Part shown: positions 61,400 to 64,000 of the stretch, piece by piece
How positions within the stretch are numbered: position 1 is the first letter of the stretch
How the letters are laid out: every line of letters starts with the position of its first letter
From: Hymenobacter siberiensis
GTDB lineage: Bacteria > Bacteroidota > Bacteroidia > Cytophagales > Hymenobacteraceae
Direction of reading: 5' to 3'
DNA: 64,000 nt
Assembly: GCF_018967865.2 (NCBI RefSeq)
Contig: NZ_JAHLZY020000001.1
Span: forward strand, 992,001 to 1,056,000
Translations under genes and position numbers: made by a program
The notes under the pieces: generated by a model
What the model was told of the DNA's origin: nothing
What the model saw: the letters and a program-made list of their open reading frames with translations, nothing else
The model's database searches: none

Positions 61400-61795
61400 A
61401 TGCCCACCCCCCGCGTCCTCGTCACCGCCGCCGCCGAAGCCACCATCGACCTGCTCCGCGACGAGCACGGCCCGCTCATGTTCCACCAGAGCGGCGGGTG
61501 CTGCGACGGCTCCTCGCCCATGTGCTTTGCCAAGGGCGAGTTTCGGGTGGGCGGCAACGATACCTGGCTGGGCCGCATCTACGGCTGCGACTTTTTTATG
61601 AGCGCCAGCCAGTTCGAGTATTGGAAACACACCCAGCTCACGGTGGATGTAGTGAAGGGCCGGGGCGCCAGCTTCTCGCTGGAAATCCCGCTGGGCGTGC
61701 GGTTTCTGATTCGCTCGCGGCTATTTACCGAGGACGAGGAAAAGGATATGGCCCCGGTATTTGCCGGTGATGAATACCCGGAAATGGCGGTGTAA
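61400..61795 (+). CDS. DUF779 family protein, partner of the aldehyde dehydrogenase
   Basis: 131 residues from ATG 61400 (MPTPRVLVTAAAEATIDLLR). Typical blocks: GPLMFHQSGGCCDGSSPMCF with a CC pair and a third Cys, IYGCDFFMSASQFEYWKHTQ, VKGRGASFSLEIPLGVRFLI. The family is regularly coded beside acetaldehyde-type dehydrogenases and may assist them or bind a metal, which is unproven. Cytoplasmic. Confidence 0.9.
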   Translation: MPTPRVLVTAAAEATIDLLRDEHGPLMFHQSGGCCDGSSPMCFAKGEFRVGGNDTWLGRIYGCDFFMSASQFEYWKHTQLTVDVVKGRGASFSLEIPLGVRFLIRSRLFTEDEEKDMAPVFAGDEYPEMAV

Positions 61796-61800
61796 ACGTC

Positions 61801-61842
61801 AGCGGCTGTCATGCTGAACGCAGTGAAGCATGACAGCCGCTA
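61801..61842. repeat. gtcatgc-family hairpin between the convergent DUF779 and S9 peptidase genes
   Basis: The arms agcggctgtcatgct / agcatgacagccgct enclose gaacgcagtga. Probably terminates one or both transcripts. Confidence 0.8.
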
Positions 61843-61848
61843 CTCGTT

Positions 61849-63891
61849 CTACTTCACGTTCGTCTTCGTCACCAACTGCACCGTTTTGGGGTCAACCGTG
61901 ATTTCCTCCAGGCGCTTGGCCACGGCGGGGCTCATACTTTCCTGGTAGCGGCCGTGCAAGTGGCCGGCCAGAAACTTCTCGGAGGCTGCAAACATGGCCA
62001 TGTTGTTCACGGGGCGGGCGAAGCCGTGGCCTTCGTCGGGGGCCAGCAGGTACTGCACGGGGTAGTTGCGGTCGCGCAGGGCTACCACAATCTGGTCGGC
62101 CTCGGCCTTGTTCACGCGGGGGTCGTTGGCGCCCTGCACCACCATGAGCGGGGTTTTGATTTTATTGGCCGAGCCCAGCGGCGACATGCGGTCGAGAGCC
62201 GCCCGGCCTTCGGCAGTGCCGGGGTCGGCCATGCGGGCGTACATCTGCTTGCGGCCGGCCTCCCAGTAGGGCGGAATGGCGTTGAGCAGCGTGGTGAGGT
62301 TGGATGGGGCCACGATGGCCACGGCGGCGCTGTACAAATCGGGGGTGAAGGCCACGCCAGCCAGCGTGGCATAGCCGCCATACGAGCCGCCCATGATGCC
62401 CACGCGCTTGGGGTCGGCAATGCCCTGTGCCACCAGGTACTTCACGCCCCAGGTCAGGTCGTCCTGCATTTTGCGGCCCCACTCGCCATTGCCGGCGTTC
62501 AGAAATTGCTTGCCGTAGCCGGTGCTGGCCCGGAAGTTGGGTGAGAGCACGGCGTAGCCCCGGTTGGCCAGAAACTGGGCCATGGTGTTGAAGCCGTAGA
62601 CATCGCGCCCCCAGGGCCCGCCGTGGGGCAGAATGATGACGGGCAGGTTTTGGGCCGCCACGCCCTTGGGCAGGGTCAGGTAAGCCGGAATTTCGAGGCC
62701 GTCCGACGACTTGTAGCGCACCACTTTCATGTCGGCCAGGTCGGCGGGGTGCAGCTTGGGACGGGTTTCGTACTGCTTGCTGAGCTGCTTGGTCTGGCGG
62801 TCAAATAAGTAGGACACGCTGGGCTGGGTGGCCGAGCTGGCCGCGAGCAGCCACAGCCGCTCGTCGGTGGTGTGCGATATGGGCTGCACATCCAGGCCCG
62901 GCAGCCGCCGGCTTACGGCGGCAAAATCCTGCTCAAAGCTCTTGTCCTTCCATACGCGGCGCATCCGGTCGTCCTCGAAGCTTACGTACACTGGCTCATG
63001 CGTTTTTTCCGAGATAGTGAGGCCGCCCACGTCCACGCGTTTCAGCGGGTCGGTCTGGTAGGGCTGTTCCTGGCCGGTAGCGGGGTCGAGGAGCACGATT
63101 TCGGCCAGGTTGCGCGAGCCTTTATTGGTGGCCAGGTATACGTGCTGGTTGTCTTTGGCGAAGCCTTCCACGGCGCTCTGTTCGTCAATCGTGGTCTTGT
63201 AGAAGGGCGTCATTTGCTCGTCTTCCACGCGCAGCCACTCGGTGCTGCCGTCGGGGTTCGAGCGGGCCGCCAGGCGCAGCTGGTCGTTCCAGTCGAACAC
63301 CCAGTCGCCGATGCGGTCGTTGTTCTGGCGCATCAGGGTTTTCTCGCCGGTGGTCAGGTTCAGCTTGTAGAGGTCGTGCCAGGCCTTGTCGCGGTCATTC
63401 AGGCCGATATACAAGGTATTGGGGTCGGTGAGGGGTGCGTTGACAATCTGCACCCGCACGCCCTTCAGGCCGGTGAGGTCGCGGGCGGTGGGCACGGCCT
63501 GGCCAGCGGGCAGGGCCTCCGCCGGGTTCACAGCGTAGATGTTGAAATTCTCGTCGCCGGCTTTGTCCTGGCTGTAAAGCAGGTACTTGCCGTTGCGGCT
63601 CCAGAAGTAGCTGCGCACCGGGCGAGCCTGGTCGTTGGTCATGGGTCGGGCCTTGTCGAAGGGCTCGTTCAGGCCTTTCACCCAGATGTTGCGGGTGCCG
63701 TTGTAGGGCCGGATGAAGGACAGAAACTTGCCGTCGGGCGAGAGTTGCGCCCCCGAAATTTCGGGGTCACCGAACAGCAGCTCGCGGTCGATGAGCGGGG
63801 GCTGGCTGCCCGTTTTGGCGGTTTGGGCCACGCTGTCTTGCGGAGTGGCCAAAGCCAGCAGCAGGCCCAAACCCAAAAGGAGATGTTTCAT
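61849..63891 (-). CDS. S9 family serine peptidase (prolyl oligopeptidase / acylaminoacyl-peptidase type)
   Basis: 680 residues from ATG 63891, with signal peptide (MKHLLLGLGLLLALATPQ). A beta-propeller covers about 40-400, with repeated WD-like blades (GAQLSPDGKFLSFIRPY, FWSRNGKYLLYSQ). The alpha/beta-hydrolase domain follows: VIILPHGGPWGRD (oxyanion region), the nucleophile serine in GIMGGSYGGYATLAG, the Asp in VVQGANDPRVN and His in PDEGHGFARP. Periplasmic or secreted peptide degradation. The minus-strand terminator upstream belongs to a gene beyond the window. Confidence 0.94.
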   Translation of the reverse strand: MKHLLLGLGLLLALATPQDSVAQTAKTGSQPPLIDRELLFGDPEISGAQLSPDGKFLSFIRPYNGTRNIWVKGLNEPFDKARPMTNDQARPVRSYFWSRNGKYLLYSQDKAGDENFNIYAVNPAEALPAGQAVPTARDLTGLKGVRVQIVNAPLTDPNTLYIGLNDRDKAWHDLYKLNLTTGEKTLMRQNNDRIGDWVFDWNDQLRLAARSNPDGSTEWLRVEDEQMTPFYKTTIDEQSAVEGFAKDNQHVYLATNKGSRNLAEIVLLDPATGQEQPYQTDPLKRVDVGGLTISEKTHEPVYVSFEDDRMRRVWKDKSFEQDFAAVSRRLPGLDVQPISHTTDERLWLLAASSATQPSVSYLFDRQTKQLSKQYETRPKLHPADLADMKVVRYKSSDGLEIPAYLTLPKGVAAQNLPVIILPHGGPWGRDVYGFNTMAQFLANRGYAVLSPNFRASTGYGKQFLNAGNGEWGRKMQDDLTWGVKYLVAQGIADPKRVGIMGGSYGGYATLAGVAFTPDLYSAAVAIVAPSNLTTLLNAIPPYWEAGRKQMYARMADPGTAEGRAALDRMSPLGSANKIKTPLMVVQGANDPRVNKAEADQIVVALRDRNYPVQYLLAPDEGHGFARPVNNMAMFAASEKFLAGHLHGRYQESMSPAVAKRLEEITVDPKTVQLVTKTNVK

Positions 63892-63933
63892 AAGCATTCG
63901 CAGAAAAAGATGAATATTTCGACCAATTTAACC

Positions 63934-63970
63934 AAAAAAATGACCGGACAGCGTGAGCTGCCCGGTCATT
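63934..63970 (-). terminator. Terminator of a minus-strand gene beyond the right edge
   Basis: Stem aatgaccggacagc / gctgcccggtcatt, with the T-run (on the minus strand) at 63934-63940. It faces away from the S9 peptidase, so it ends a transcript entering from beyond 64000. Confidence 0.7.
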
Positions 63971-64000
63971 CCTGCCTGTCGCCTAAATAAGCGCAGGTAT

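Noticed and set aside
1..64000. tRNA, rRNA and riboswitch genes
   Set aside because: I looked for T-arm-like and rRNA-like stretches and found none convincing; short hairpins seen are repeats or terminators.

Overview
This 64 kb window is a GC-rich chromosomal segment of a Bacteroidota bacterium, most like Hymenobacter or a close relative in the Cytophagales. This is inferred from: upstream sites of the Bacteroidota promoter type TAnnTTTG; a type IX secretion C-terminal sorting tail; an OmpA protein with thrombospondin type-3 repeats; TonB and BamA/TamA-like envelope proteins; TlpA/DUF4369 and spondin-domain proteins; and the neighbouring cmk and ispH genes. I found no rRNA, tRNA or CRISPR array.

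Layout. 0-9.6 kb: an M16 peptidase cut by the window edge, icd, a small membrane gene broken by an IS3 element that itself carries a small nested insertion, a frameshifted flavin disulfide oxidoreductase, a lipoprotein and sucD. 9.9-17.9 kb: a cysteine synthase family enzyme, a lone receiver protein, adenine deaminase, cmk, ispH and several small envelope proteins. 18.2-21.1 kb: a RimK module (tiny membrane protein, retropepsin-like protease, RimK ligase, AstE/AspA-like hydrolase). 21.4-28.8 kb: an OmpH/Skp protein, small exported proteins, a cupin, a sigma-54 activator, a TlpA-type protein, and an orphan kdpC followed by a porin (apparently the end of a kdp operon without kdpA and kdpB). 28.9-31.9 kb: a PAS histidine kinase with its receiver partner. 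32.1-41 kb: a decay zone holding an ABC permease with three in-frame stops, a zinc-ribbon gene with one, an IS5-type element, and a RAYT (REP-associated transposase) gene split by an IS4-type element and flanked by its REP repeats. 42-49.3 kb: an OmpA porin, a five-gene arsenic operon (arsR, DUF6428, arsC, GNAT, aquaporin), TonB-like and BamA/TamA-like proteins. 49.7-54.2 kb: a radical SAM protein and its usual TIGR03915 partner, separated by a type IX cargo gene with a duplicated unnamed domain. 54.3-64 kb: rfbD, an MFS exporter, a GreA/GreB-type factor, a bestrophin channel, an AraC/aldehyde dehydrogenase/DUF779 module and an S9 peptidase.

The most notable general feature is the density of short palindromic repeats: at least six distinct families, several with clear terminal inverted repeats, one with a clean 9-bp target duplication, and one matched to a resident RAYT transposase. 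A second theme is gene decay by in-frame nonsense codons: five stops in three genes that are otherwise open in a single frame.
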